Positions 21,591-32,187 of a stretch of DNA of 64,000 nucleotides are shown here, piece by piece. Source of the stretch: Diplosphaera chodatii (lineage: Eukaryota > Chlorophyta > Trebouxiophyceae > Prasiolales > Stichococcaceae). Position numbers and translations under genes: made by a program. The stretch spans positions 248,001-312,000 of the forward strand of contig JAALGY010000034.1 in assembly GCA_032358165.1 (NCBI GenBank), written 5' to 3'. The notes beneath the pieces were generated by a model that was not told the origin of the DNA, did not search any database, and worked only from the letters and a program-made list of their open reading frames with translations. Position 1 is the stretch's first letter; each line of letters opens with the position of its first letter.

Positions 21591-24353
21591 TGCTATATCT
21601 CACCTACCTAATGACTGCCAGTGAGATGTACAGCAAACGTTGTGCAGGTTTTCGAAGCACGTCTATGGTGCGGGGAAAATGTTGGGGCAAACCAAGTGAT
21701 CATACATCTTACACTGTAGTACAAGGCGTGCGGCCTGCGACTCCCCGGACCATGGCGCCACAGCTGCCCGCAGGTTCAGCCCCTGCCACACCTGAACAAT
21801 AGATTCAGGTAGGCTTGGAAGTGCACTTTTGACGATGCACAGACACCGCCGCCTCCGTCTCTTGACACACAGCCGCCCAGCTTCCGACCAGCAGTCAGCG
21901 CCACATCCAGGATTGCACATGAGCTCAGGCCGCTATAGCCTGCTGCAGGGTGTAATGCTCAGCGGTACATGAAGCAATCTGTACAGTCCGCTGCGACACT
22001 TCCTACATTGTCAGAAGCCGCTGCCGCCAGGATGCCAGCACGCCCAGCCGAAGCGCAGCCTCTGCTGCATCATGCGGTGCAGCCACACAGCAGGACGTTG
22101 AGCGGGTCGAGCAGGCCCACGGCTGCTTTTGCTGCTGCCGCTGCTGCAGGTAGCGAACGTAGGGTCAGCTTGGGTGAAAGTGCACGGCGCGGGTAACAGG
22201 CATCCAGACAAAAAAAATCAAGCGGCTGATGCGGCAGCTGGAGGAGCCACTGCCAACCATGCCGCCGATCGAACTCAATGGGCCCGTCGTCCTGCTGCTC
22301 GGTCCTGGCGTGCCTTCTTCACAGTTGCTGCGTTTTGGACAAGCACCTGCTATGTTGGCCTCGCCAGTGACGGCGTCCAGGCCGACTGCGGCTGACACTG
22401 CTCTCCTTGTGACTCTGCCGGACGCAGGCCACCATGATCTGTCACACGGCGCTGCTGAACGTGGACAGCGAGCCACTTGAACGCCAGGCCGCTGCACGCC
22501 GTCCGCCGGCTGGCACCAGCCGCCCTAGCAGTGCTGGGGCCTGCTGCGCCACCATCGTGGCGCCCAGGACTTTTGGCGGTCAGCTGGTTCTCCTGACACG
22601 CTGTTCTGCAGTCCTTGACATGCACGATGAGCAGATCATCAGCGCCCACAAAGATGTTGCTCAACTGACTCTCTAGATGATGGCTGCAAGCGGTGCTCAG
22701 AGCAGCTGGCTGTGGTGGTGCCTGATTACCTGAATGTCGCTGAGGCAGTGACACTGCCGGCGGCTGATGCAAGCACACTTTGCTGGTGGCCCACATACCG
22801 ACCGCCACTTGCCAGCGGCAGCAACTGCACACGGCGCTGTCCCACATGTCAGCAAGACGGTTGGCACAGATCGGCGCCGCAGTCAGCAGCCGCAGTCTGG
22901 CCTGGCAGCCGCAGTAGTAGCACTAGCAAGCTGCGCGCTCTGCTGCGCTTCAGGCGGTGGTTCGGCCAGCAGCCCGTTGCACAGCTGCGCGCCAGGTTGC
23001 ACGCCTGTGAAAGCACCGAGGCATGCTAAGGCAGCCTGCAAGCCTCAGCCAGCAAACTGAGTCAGCTTTGCTGGCTGCAATGCACCACAGGCAGGGCGTC
23101 CAGACTCAGCCTGACATCCTGCTGGCCCGGCATTGATCAGCAGCGCTGTGCATGCATGACAGGTGCGTTCACACATCAGCTGACGAACCACGGGACAGAC
23201 TACTCCAGCACCTACCGCTCAGATCAAAGCTGCTTCTGTGTGACAAAAGTGTCTGCGTGTTGCGCCGCCGCTGCTCCATCATGAGAGCAAGGCTGTGGCC
23301 CACGCATGGTCGTTACGGCAGCAGGCTTAGCCAGCACAGGCGTGCTGCAGCACCGAGCCTTCCTGCCGTGGGTTTCACTACATGAGGCTCGCCATCTGCC
23401 TGTTGTCACAGACCAGATCGGAGGCTCACACAGACCACGCTTCCAAAGTCAACAGAAGCACGCCTGTGCTGCACCGCAAGGGCAACACCTGGTTAGATCG
23501 CTGATGCACATGCCTCCAGCTGTAGCATTTGAACGCTGCGGGCAAGCAATGCCGGTGCACGCGGTTGCTAGTTTAGCGTTGAGGCAAGGCTGCGCACAGC
23601 CGGGTCAGCAGACCACACACAACCGAGCGAAAGCAATACTGTCGTGAACACGTCTACCTGGCGACCGCAGCCCATCGAAACGGTTGACAAGTCTAATTTC
23701 TGGTCACGTGATTCTGGCATCAATCATGGCTGACGGGGCAGCCTGCGGGTACTGAGCAGCAGCGGACAATCATCATAGACCGACATCTTCACTGACATTC
23801 ATACAACTCTTTGCAACTTGCGTCAGATCAGCATTGGAGGGCCGGCCGCACCGCGAGCGCGCCGATCTCACGCGGTTGCATCCGGGACGCACGGCAGGTG
23901 CAGCCGCTGTTTGATCATCGTCCAGCAGCGTGTATCACCTGAATGGTGAGATCTCTGCTTTGCATGTGCATGGTACAAGCGAGATTGCCCGTCCGCATAG
24001 CCCTGCCCTCAACACATGCACCGGGACCAGGCCCCGATTTGCCATCGGGGCGTGGCCTGCCGAGGCAGCTTATGATCAGAGGTCCTGATGGCAGCATAGC
24101 ACCCAGTACGTTAGAGACTGTCCAGTGCCATCGTGCTGCACGCGCATGTACTGCCGAGACGACATAGCAAGTGTGCCCAGCAAGCATCCATCCTATCCAA
24201 CGTGCACCTGCGCAGAATCAAATGGCATGCGAGCATGCTCCTCTCTGTCCCGTAGATACCGGGAACACGCTTAAATCCCTGGTGCATACAATCAACTACA
24301 GGTAGCTGTGCCGCCGCCGCCTCACTGACCCAGCCCGGCCCGTCGCTGGCGCC
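21345..24353. repeat. Upstream part of duplicated block B
   Basis: Second copy of the ~3 kb region that precedes TNL gene A. It keeps colinearity right up to the first TNL exon. A minus-strand segment near 22420-22360 (SAAVGLDAVTGEANIA) resembles exon 21 of the transferrin gene (SSAVGLDAVTGDTATY), so part of this block may derive from transferrin-like sequence. No transposase, terminal repeats or target duplications were seen. Confidence 0.55.
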
Positions 24354-27300
24354 ATGACCGCCCAACAACCGGGTGCCGTGTCGGGCGCCACAGCTACCAG
24401 CCCACTGCCTGCGCAGGATCCGGGACGGCAGGTGGTGTCCCTGTAACTTTCTGCCTGTGTGCCGTTGCCACACATTTGCATACCTGATGCATGAGCAGCC
24501 AGCATGTGCCTGCAACCTGGCTGCAAGCTATCCAGCCACGAGATCGATGTTTGCAGCGCCATGTATTCATCTTTACAGTGCTGAAAGTATGCCTGGCTCA
24601 GATGCCTCACCTCTTGGCATATGCAGCTGCAGGTGTATAGCCAGGAACGGGTGTTCATTAGCCATGCGGGGCCGCAGAAGGGCTTTGCGCTGCACCTGCG
24701 CACCCAGCTGCGCAATGCGGGCGTCAGCACCTTCGTGGACGAGCGGGAGCTGCTCCCCGGCGCTGATCACTCCGCAGCCGCAGTCATGGAAGCCGCTTGC
24801 CGGCAGGCGTGGCTGGTGGTGTTTGTGATCACGCGTGATTTCCTGCGCCGGCGTGCCACCGTGCAAGAGCTGCACTGGGCGCTAGACCAGCGGCAGCGGC
24901 AGCAGGAAGCGGCCGCAGCGGCAGGCGGCACCCCGGCTCCAGCGCTGCCGCACCTGCTGACAGTGCTGTACCCCACATCAGTCAGCCCCAGCTGCCGGGT
25001 GCCCGAGCTGCAGCGGCTGCTGACAGAGAAGCTGCAGCAGCTGGCCCCAGACGTTGCTCAGGCTGATATTGTTGCAGCGGCAAAGGAGCTGGATGTCGCC
25101 ACGAACGATGCCACTGTGGATGTCGGAGAGCTGCGCGGCGACAGCCTCAGCAGCCTGCTGCAGCATTACCATCCGGCTGCTGGCGTGGCCGAAGGTGGCA
25201 ACATGGTGGTGACAGCCCAGCAGGTGGCTGCGGACCTGGAGCAGCTGGCGCAGGCCACCGTGCTGCGTGCCGACGCTATAGCCAGGTCGACGAGAAACTT
25301 GCAATAGCTGGTTCATGAGCGCCAAGTTCGATTGGAGAGCGCTTACATTCCAGCAATGCATGTCATCACGGGCAGCTCGCATATAAAGGACTGCGTGTGT
25401 TCATGGCAGGGGGGACGACCTGCTGCTGGAGGAGGTGCGCAGGACGGCGCTGCGCATCCTGCTGCCGCACACGCAGCTCAGCACGGGGCAGCTTGTCGGG
25501 CTGGAGCCGCAGCTGCAGCAGATCAGGGATGCACTGGCGCCTGGCCCGGGCGTGCGGCTGCATGGGCTCTACGGCCTTGGCGGCATTGGGAAGACCACAC
25601 TTGCACGGCGCTTCTTTGACGATGCCAAGAGCCAGTTTGCCAGGGCAGCCTTTGCAGACGTCGGCCAGGATGCACTGCCAGGTCTTGCCCTGGCTAACAA
25701 GCAGCGGCAGCTGCTGGAGAAGATTGGCGGTGCCACAGCAGCAGGCATTGGCGACGCAGAGTTGCGTGCAGCGCTGCGCAGCAGCTTTCAGTCCGGCGGC
25801 CCGCTGCTGCTAGTGCTGGACGACCTCTGGGAGGAGCGGCAGCTGGTAGCGCTGCTGGGGTGCGAGCCGCACACCAGAGCCACCCTGGCAGCTGAAGCAT
25901 GGGCGGCGGGCAGCCGGGTGCTCCTCACATCCAGGAACAAGGCACTTGTCAGCGGCTGCATTGCTGGCGCAGCAGAGCCGCAGCAGATGGCTTTGCTACC
26001 AGAGCTTGCAGCACAGCAGCTGCTGTGTCTGCATGCCTTCAACAGCAGCTCGCCGGTGCCCGGCTTCAGCGAACGGCACATGGCGGCTGCAACGGGCATC
26101 TGTGGCGGTCTGCCGCTGACGCTGCAGCTGCTGGGCGGCGCGCTCAAGCGGCACACCACTCCGGCTGCTTGGCAGGTGATGCTTGGCACAGCCACAAATT
26201 ACTGTATACTGGTCACAGTCTGCTGGCTGCACTGTAACAGCCCTGCCGCCTACGCTAGCTAGGTCAATGTCACTGATGTTGCAGGACGTCCTTGACGGCT
26301 GGACATCAGCATCCAGCTCGGCAGACGACATCAGTCTCATGGCCAAAAGCTATGAGGCGCTGCCGAGCGACGCGCACCGCCGCATGTTCCTGGACGCAGC
26401 GCTCCTCCTGCATGGGCAGCCGGCAGCAGAGCTGACAGCGCTGTGGGCGGCTCAACTGCAGCTGGACGACAGCCTCAGCGCTGCCGGGCTTGCCTTCCGG
26501 GGCACCGGCTGGCGCAGTGGTCGGAGGGGCACGGTGGCTGAGTCTTCGAATGGAGTGCGAAACACGCGCCGCTGTCAGGACTATACAGATGCCGAGTCAC
26601 TGCTCAACAGCCTGGTCAGTGCATCCCTCATCTCGTTGGACCCAGGAGAGGAACCCTTCGTCCTGGAGATAATATCTCGCCGAGGGTTGATTGACAGGCA
26701 AGTCACATGCATGGCCGAGCCAAATGAACTGTGATGCTTCCGCAACAGACTGCTCCTGTGTCAACGGCAAACATGCAATCACTAGACCCTTGATTGCATG
26801 GCCACTGAACCTGGGTGACTTGCTGCAGGCTTGTCGTCCATGACCGGCTGCGCGACATGGCTCACTCAATGGCTCATTCAGTCGCGTGCAAGTTGGAGCC
26901 GCCAGCTCGGTGGTTGCTCAGCGACATGGCAGCTGACGATGCTCTGCCAGAGGTGCGCTCTCTTGCAAAAGCAAAAGCACGACGCATATGCTGGTCACAG
27001 AAGACGCACAAACTGGAGTCAATCCTAGTTGCTACCAGCTGCCATCCCGCTACCATCAGCAGTCGTGGGCGATTTCAAGCATGATGAGGCGCTCGCATTC
27101 TCGGCTTTGCAGGGTGCAACATTTGCAGCAGACCGTCTGCGCTGCGTCAGGGCAGCCACTTCGCCGCCAGTCACATCGCTGGCGCAGGTTCTGGATTGCC
27201 ACACAGCACTCCAGGTAGCTGCCTTTCTGGATGCGCTGGCGCCCTCGCCTGGCGGACCCCCTGCGCCGCAGCACCTCACACAGCTGCTGTACCTGCGGCT

Positions 27301-29122
27301 GCCAGGGCCACTGCCCTCGTGGCTCGGCAGCCTGCAGCGGCTGACTGTCTTGGATACTTCCAAGTCCGCAAACCTGGAGGAGCTGCCGGGCAGCATTGGC
27401 GACCTGCGTAGCCTGCAAATGGTGAATGTCAGCCACTGCAGCAAGCTGGTGACGCTGCCAGACAGCATCGGCAGGCTGTCCAGCCTGCAGACGTTGGACG
27501 TCAGCGGGTGCACATTGCTGCAGCGGCTGCCAGACAGCATCGGCGGCCTTTCCAGGCTGCAGAGGCTGGACGTCAGCTGGTGCGAGGCGCTGCAGCAGCT
27601 GCCAGAAAGCGTTGGCAGCCTGTCCAGCTTGCAGACGCTGGACGTCAGGCGGTGCGGGACGCTGCTGCAGCTGCCAGACAGCATCGGCAGCCGGTCCAGC
27701 TTGCAGACGCTGGACGTAAGCCGGTGCTCGGCGCTGCAGCGGCTGCCAGACAGCATCGGCAGCCTGACCAGCCTGCAGACGCTGGGCGTTAGCGAGTGCA
27801 AGGCGCTGCAGCAGCTGCCAGACAGCATCGGCAGCCTGACCAGCCTGCAGACGCTGAACGTCAGCGGGTGCGAGGCGCTGCTGCGGCTGCCAGACAGCAT
27901 CGGCAGCCTGTTTAGCCTGAAGACGCTGGACGTAAGCCGGTGCTCGGCGCTGCAGCGGCTGCCAGACAGCATCGGCAGCCTGTCCAGCCTGCAGACGCTG
28001 TACGTCAGCGGGTGCGAGGCGCTGCTGCGGCTGCCAGACAGCATCGGCAGCCTGTCCAGCCTGAAGACGCTGGACGTAAGCCGGTGCTTGGCGCTGCAGC
28101 GGCTGCCAGACAGCATTGGCAGCCTGTCCAGGCTGCAGACGCTGGGCGTTAGCGAGTGTAAGGCGCTGCAGCAGCTGCCAGACAGCATCGGCAGCCTGTC
28201 CAGCCTGCAGACGCTGGGCGTTAGCGAGTGCAAGGCGCTGCAGCAGCTGCCAGACAGCATCGGCAGCCTGACCAGCCTGCAGACGCTGGGCGTTAGCGAG
28301 TGCAAGGCGCTGCAGCAGCTGCCAGACAGCATCGGCAGCCTGACCAGCCTGCAGACGCTGGGCGTTAGCGAGTGCAAGGCGCTGCAGCAGCTGCCAGACA
28401 GCATCGGCAGCCTGACCAGCTTGCGGACGCTGGACCTCAGTGAGTGCGCGGCGCTGCAAAAGCTGCCAGACAGCATCGGCAGCCTTTGCAGCTTGCGGAC
28501 GCTGAACGTAAGCTGGTGCAAGGCGCTGCAACGGCTGCCAGACAGCATTGGCTGCCTGTCCAGCTTGCAGACGCTGAACGTAAGCTGGTGCAAGGCGCTG
28601 CAGTGGCTGCCAGACAGCACCGGCAGCCTGTCCAGCTTGCACACGCTGGACGTCAGCGGGTGCTGGGCGCTGCAGCAGCTGTCAGACGGCATCGGCAGAC
28701 TGTTCAGCTTGCAGTCGCTGACCTTCAGCGGGTGCGAGGCGCTGCAGCAGCTGCCAAACAGCATCGGCAGCCTGTTCAGCTTGCAGACGCTGGGCGTCAG
28801 TGGGTGCCACAAGCTGCAGCAGCTGCCAGACAGCATCGGCAGCCTGTCCAGCTTAAAGACGCTGGACGTCAGTGGGTGCCACAAGCTGCAGCGACTGCCA
28901 GACAGCATCGGCAGCCTGTCCAGCTTGCAGAGGCTGGACGTCAGCAGATGCAAGGCACTACAGCAGCTGCCAGACAGCATCGGCAGCCTGTCCAGCTTGT
29001 GTATGCTGGACCTTAGCTGGTGCGGAGTGCTGCAGCAGCTGCCGCCATGGTTGGCTGCCTGTTGGTTGAAGACCCTATACACGCAACCCGCAGCTACAGG
29101 GCACCGGCACAGCAGCTGCTAA
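24354..29122 (+). CDS. TIR-NBS-LRR (TNL) immune-receptor-like protein B
   Basis: Six exons (24354-24431, 24633-25285, 25410-26175, 26285-26697, 26829-26952, 27113-29122) give 1347 residues, with introns at the same sites and phases as gene A. The NB-ARC exon (766 nt) and the fifth exon (124 nt) are equal in length. Domains: TIR (RVFISHAGPQKG, STFVDERELLPG), P-loop GLGGIGKTT, kinase-2 LLLVLDDLW, GLPL, VHDRLRDMA, then 23 leucine-rich repeats. Repeats 11-14 are almost identical (LGVSECKALQQLPDSIGS) and indicate recent repeat expansion. Intron 5 again has a GCAAGT donor. The C-terminus departs from gene A after QQLP and runs into an unrelated tail ending HRHSSC, whereas the expected terminal LRR lies at 30889. 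The receptor may therefore be truncated or use an alternative 3' exon. Confidence 0.83.
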
Positions 29123-30888
29123 TTGTGCATGTCGGAGCACGCCTGACAGGGTCAGCAAGCAGCAGCCCGGCAGCTGCAAGTGCAGGATAATATGTGGTGG
29201 AGTTCCTGTACTGCTGCGGCTGCACAAGAGTGTGCTGCAGCCTGACACCACTTCAGCTGGTTGACAGGTGAGCTTTGACTACTCTGCAAGTGCGACCTGC
29301 CAACCCATGTCGGACCGTGCAGCATTTGATGCTAGTCTGCCATGACAGTAGCAAATCCAGTCTACCAGGCTGTCCCTGATGAACGGGCAACAGCATCCAG
29401 CGCAGACCAGTAGTTTGATTCCTGCTGCTGGCGCACAGTATGTTGCGCACATCGCTTGTCCGCAGGGCCTGCCAGTTTCTGCTTCATATGTGCCGAGGCA
29501 GCTGCTGCACAGCGCAGCCTTGCCACAAGGCATCAGATCACACATTCACGTCGAATTGCACAGGGCTTTATTTCATGTCCTGTGCCTGTTCCGCTTCCTG
29601 CGGCTGCAGCTGCAGCTGCTGCTGAGGTGGGCTGCGGCGGCTGCTACCGCCGCTTAAGTCCAGACGGGGCAGGCGAAAGCTTCAATTGCCAGCAGGCCAT
29701 GGCAGCCGCTGCCGCTGACACCCACCCCGCACCCCGGCACAGCATGCCACTGCCAGCGCGACAAGGTATCTGCTTGTGACGCAGCCAGTGCCCAGGACCT
29801 TTCCATATCTAACTGCAGACATTGACTTCAGCAGGCGACTGGCTGCATCTGTGGCAGCTGAAAAACGATGGCGCACGCGTGACTCGCATGGTCTCTGTCA
29901 GCAGCGGAGCCGTCGGCCGCCGACGAGCACCAGGCGCACCAGCTGACCAGGGCCAGCCTGGACTTCCTGGCGGCAGAGGCGCAGGCGTGCAGACATAGGC
30001 AAGGGGTTCTGGGAGCAGCTGCTGGGCGCCATGCAGCAGGGCTCGCTGTAGCTCTCCTTCAGCACCGCCAGCAGGCCGCTCTCGCGCGAGCAGCGGCGGC
30101 GGCACGCAGACGAGCAGGCGGCGGGACTGCTGCAGGGGCCAATGCCACAACTGCGGCAACGGCAGCTCAGCCGGCACCGCATGCCAGTGCTACAGGCGCA
30201 GCGCAGGCGCCGCCAGCATGTGCCACAAATGGGAAAATCCCGGCCCAAGCACTGCAGGAAACGCAGGCCGCCTCCACGTAGGCCACTCAGTTCTCAGCCC
30301 CAAGGGCGTGGCATGCTGCCGACGGGGTGCAGCAGGCTCCGCAGGTGCAGCAGCCCTTCGCTGCAGGGGGTACAAGACCCCGCCGCCACTGGGGTGCGGC
30401 ATGCAGCTGCCCAGGGATCGCAGCATGAAATTTGCACATCCTCCGCAGCAGGCGCACCAAGTGGCGCTTCAGGCGAGCACCTTGGTGCCGTCAGTGGGCG
30501 CAACAGGGCATAGATGTTGCAGCATTTGATGCACCTGCTGCGGGCTGCTGGCAAAGTTTATGACCTCTAAACTCTGCTGCGGAACATGCGCCTGTTGAGT
30601 GTGTCGCATATCCATGCTGGCGTCTGCAATGGCTGCAGCTCCAGCCCGGCCGTGTCCGCCTCAGGGGAACCAGCGCCGGCTTGGGGACGAAACGTGCGCA
30701 GAACTTCCCGAGAGTGGTAGTGAGGTTAGAATATGCATGCTATGGGAGCTGTCGCAGAGAAGAGCGTCTTGGTGGCCACACTGGCAGTGTCCCGCAAGGG
30801 ACCACACAAGCGTCACTTCTCTGGAGTAGGCTGCAGTCCACAGTGTCGCTGCTGGTCAGCTGCTGACCGCATGCTACTTGCTCTGCAG
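29123..30888. other. Non-homologous stretch separating TNL B from its probable original 3' end
   Basis: The stretch is rich in Cys, Pro and Arg codons on both strands. Minus-strand frames at 29279-29545 and 29898-30248 are Cys-rich (for example CRSCGIGPC, YSEPCCMAPSSC), but neither shows a known fold or reliable splice borders. It may be an insertion or a long intron. I did not find terminal repeats. Confidence 0.3.
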
Positions 30889-31116
30889 GTGGGTCATGAC
30901 TCATCTCGGGCGGGAGTCCTTGGGTGCAGCAAGCTGAGCAAGCTGCCAGACAGCATAGACGGCCTGCGCAGCCTGCAAAACCTGGACATGTGCGCGTGCA
31001 ACACGTTGGGCAGGTTGCCAGATAGTGTCAGCAGGCTCACCAAGCTCGCCGAGCTACGTGTTACGGATGTGCTCGCTGCGGCTCAGGTGCCACAGAGCAT
31101 TGCCTTTTGGCCATAA
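30889..31116 (+). pseudogene. Orphan terminal LRR exon of a TNL gene
   Basis: The segment follows a CTCTGCAG acceptor and reads KLPDSIDGLRSLQNLDMCAC, then GRLPDSVSRLTKLAELRVTD, then AAAQVPQSIAFWP and stop. This matches the end of TNL A (RLPDSVSRLNMLTQLRVTD, AEAQLPACIVNWP). The nucleotides just past the stop also still match the end of gene A (TGGCCAnAAGTnCAGCGC). It is most simply the displaced 3' end of gene B, although it could still be spliced to it across a ~1.8 kb intron. No start codon or NB-ARC lies nearby. Confidence 0.6.
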
Positions 31117-32187
31117 GTTCAGCGCATACGTACCAGATTTAAGGTTTTAATGATGTTGGTACAGATAGACATTGACCGAAGTATCGAGCATCTTATCACA
31201 TGACCTGTGGTGGGGACTTTCTAGCAAGTATCCGGGTTGGGGGAGTGCCATTCACGACAAGCTTCCTGCTGCCATCAGCTGTGATCCACCTCCATGCACA
31301 CCCTGCTGTGGATGGTGGTTTAAAATTGCTATGTTATACACTGTGTACAAGTGACTGTGTTGCTCCATCTTCGTTACCTAATATTCTGGATACCATGCAA
31401 AGCCTGGCAAGCAGTGTGTGCAATGCGAATAATGGTCTATGCTACTGTTCATCATTCAGGCATTATTCGTTCCTGCTCAGACCGCCGAAGCGGTGGTGAT
31501 GCATCGGTCTTTTGCTCACATCCGACCATGACTTTGCATGTCGTTCACATGTCAACATACTCACAACTTTGAATGCTGTGCTGCATGTTGCGTGCTGTCA
31601 TCGCTTGCAGGATGCCGGCGCTGCCCACACATCAGCTGCGAAGGGAAATGAACGGTGTATGCACCACAAACTTCCTTCAAATCTGGAGGACGGAGTCCGT
31701 GGACTGTGCAAATGTCTGCTAGCCATGACTGGCAGCTAGCTATTGCAATAATGTTGCCAGCGCCTTCCGTCCTCAGGCTTTGATAAAATGTGCGGCTGCC
31801 GACTTGTCTGCCGCTTCTTGCGCAGGCATCCACGTGGTGCGCATGCGGTGCTTGGGACGAGGTGCCATCTGTGCAGCCATGCTAGCTCGAGTGAGCAAAG
31901 CTAGAGGTCAGCACCACAGGCATTGGCGGCAGCATTAGCCGCAGTGCACGTGCTTACACAGCAACGAATGTTGTTGATCGACACACCAACCTCAGACAAA
32001 AGCAATGCTGGTCATCTTCAAAGATAGACAAACACTTCATTTGCATCATACTTCAAAATGCCACTTCAAACAAGGCTTCGCTTCCTGTCACGATCAACCA
32101 GACACTTCAAGACCCTCGCTGCTGAATATTTTGAACTTTGAGTAGGGCAAGGGTTGTAGAAACCACGTCAGCGGGATTGTCTGGACC
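31117..32187. other. Intergenic, nothing recognised
   Basis: The stretch lies between the orphan LRR exon (plus) and the 3' end of the transferrin-like gene (minus), so it probably holds the 3' UTR of the latter. No coding exon, RNA gene or repeat was supported. Confidence 0.35.

Noticed and set aside
27025..29082. 685-codon open frame antisense to the LRR region of TNL B (and a similar one in TNL A)
   Set aside because: It is open only because the 72-bp LRR unit has no stop on the reverse strand. The translation is a low-complexity mirror of the repeat and has no start or splice context.
29898..30248. Cys-rich minus-strand frame as a possible secreted Cys-rich peptide gene
   Set aside because: No signal peptide, no supported splice borders, and Cys richness follows from local TGC/GCA repeats.
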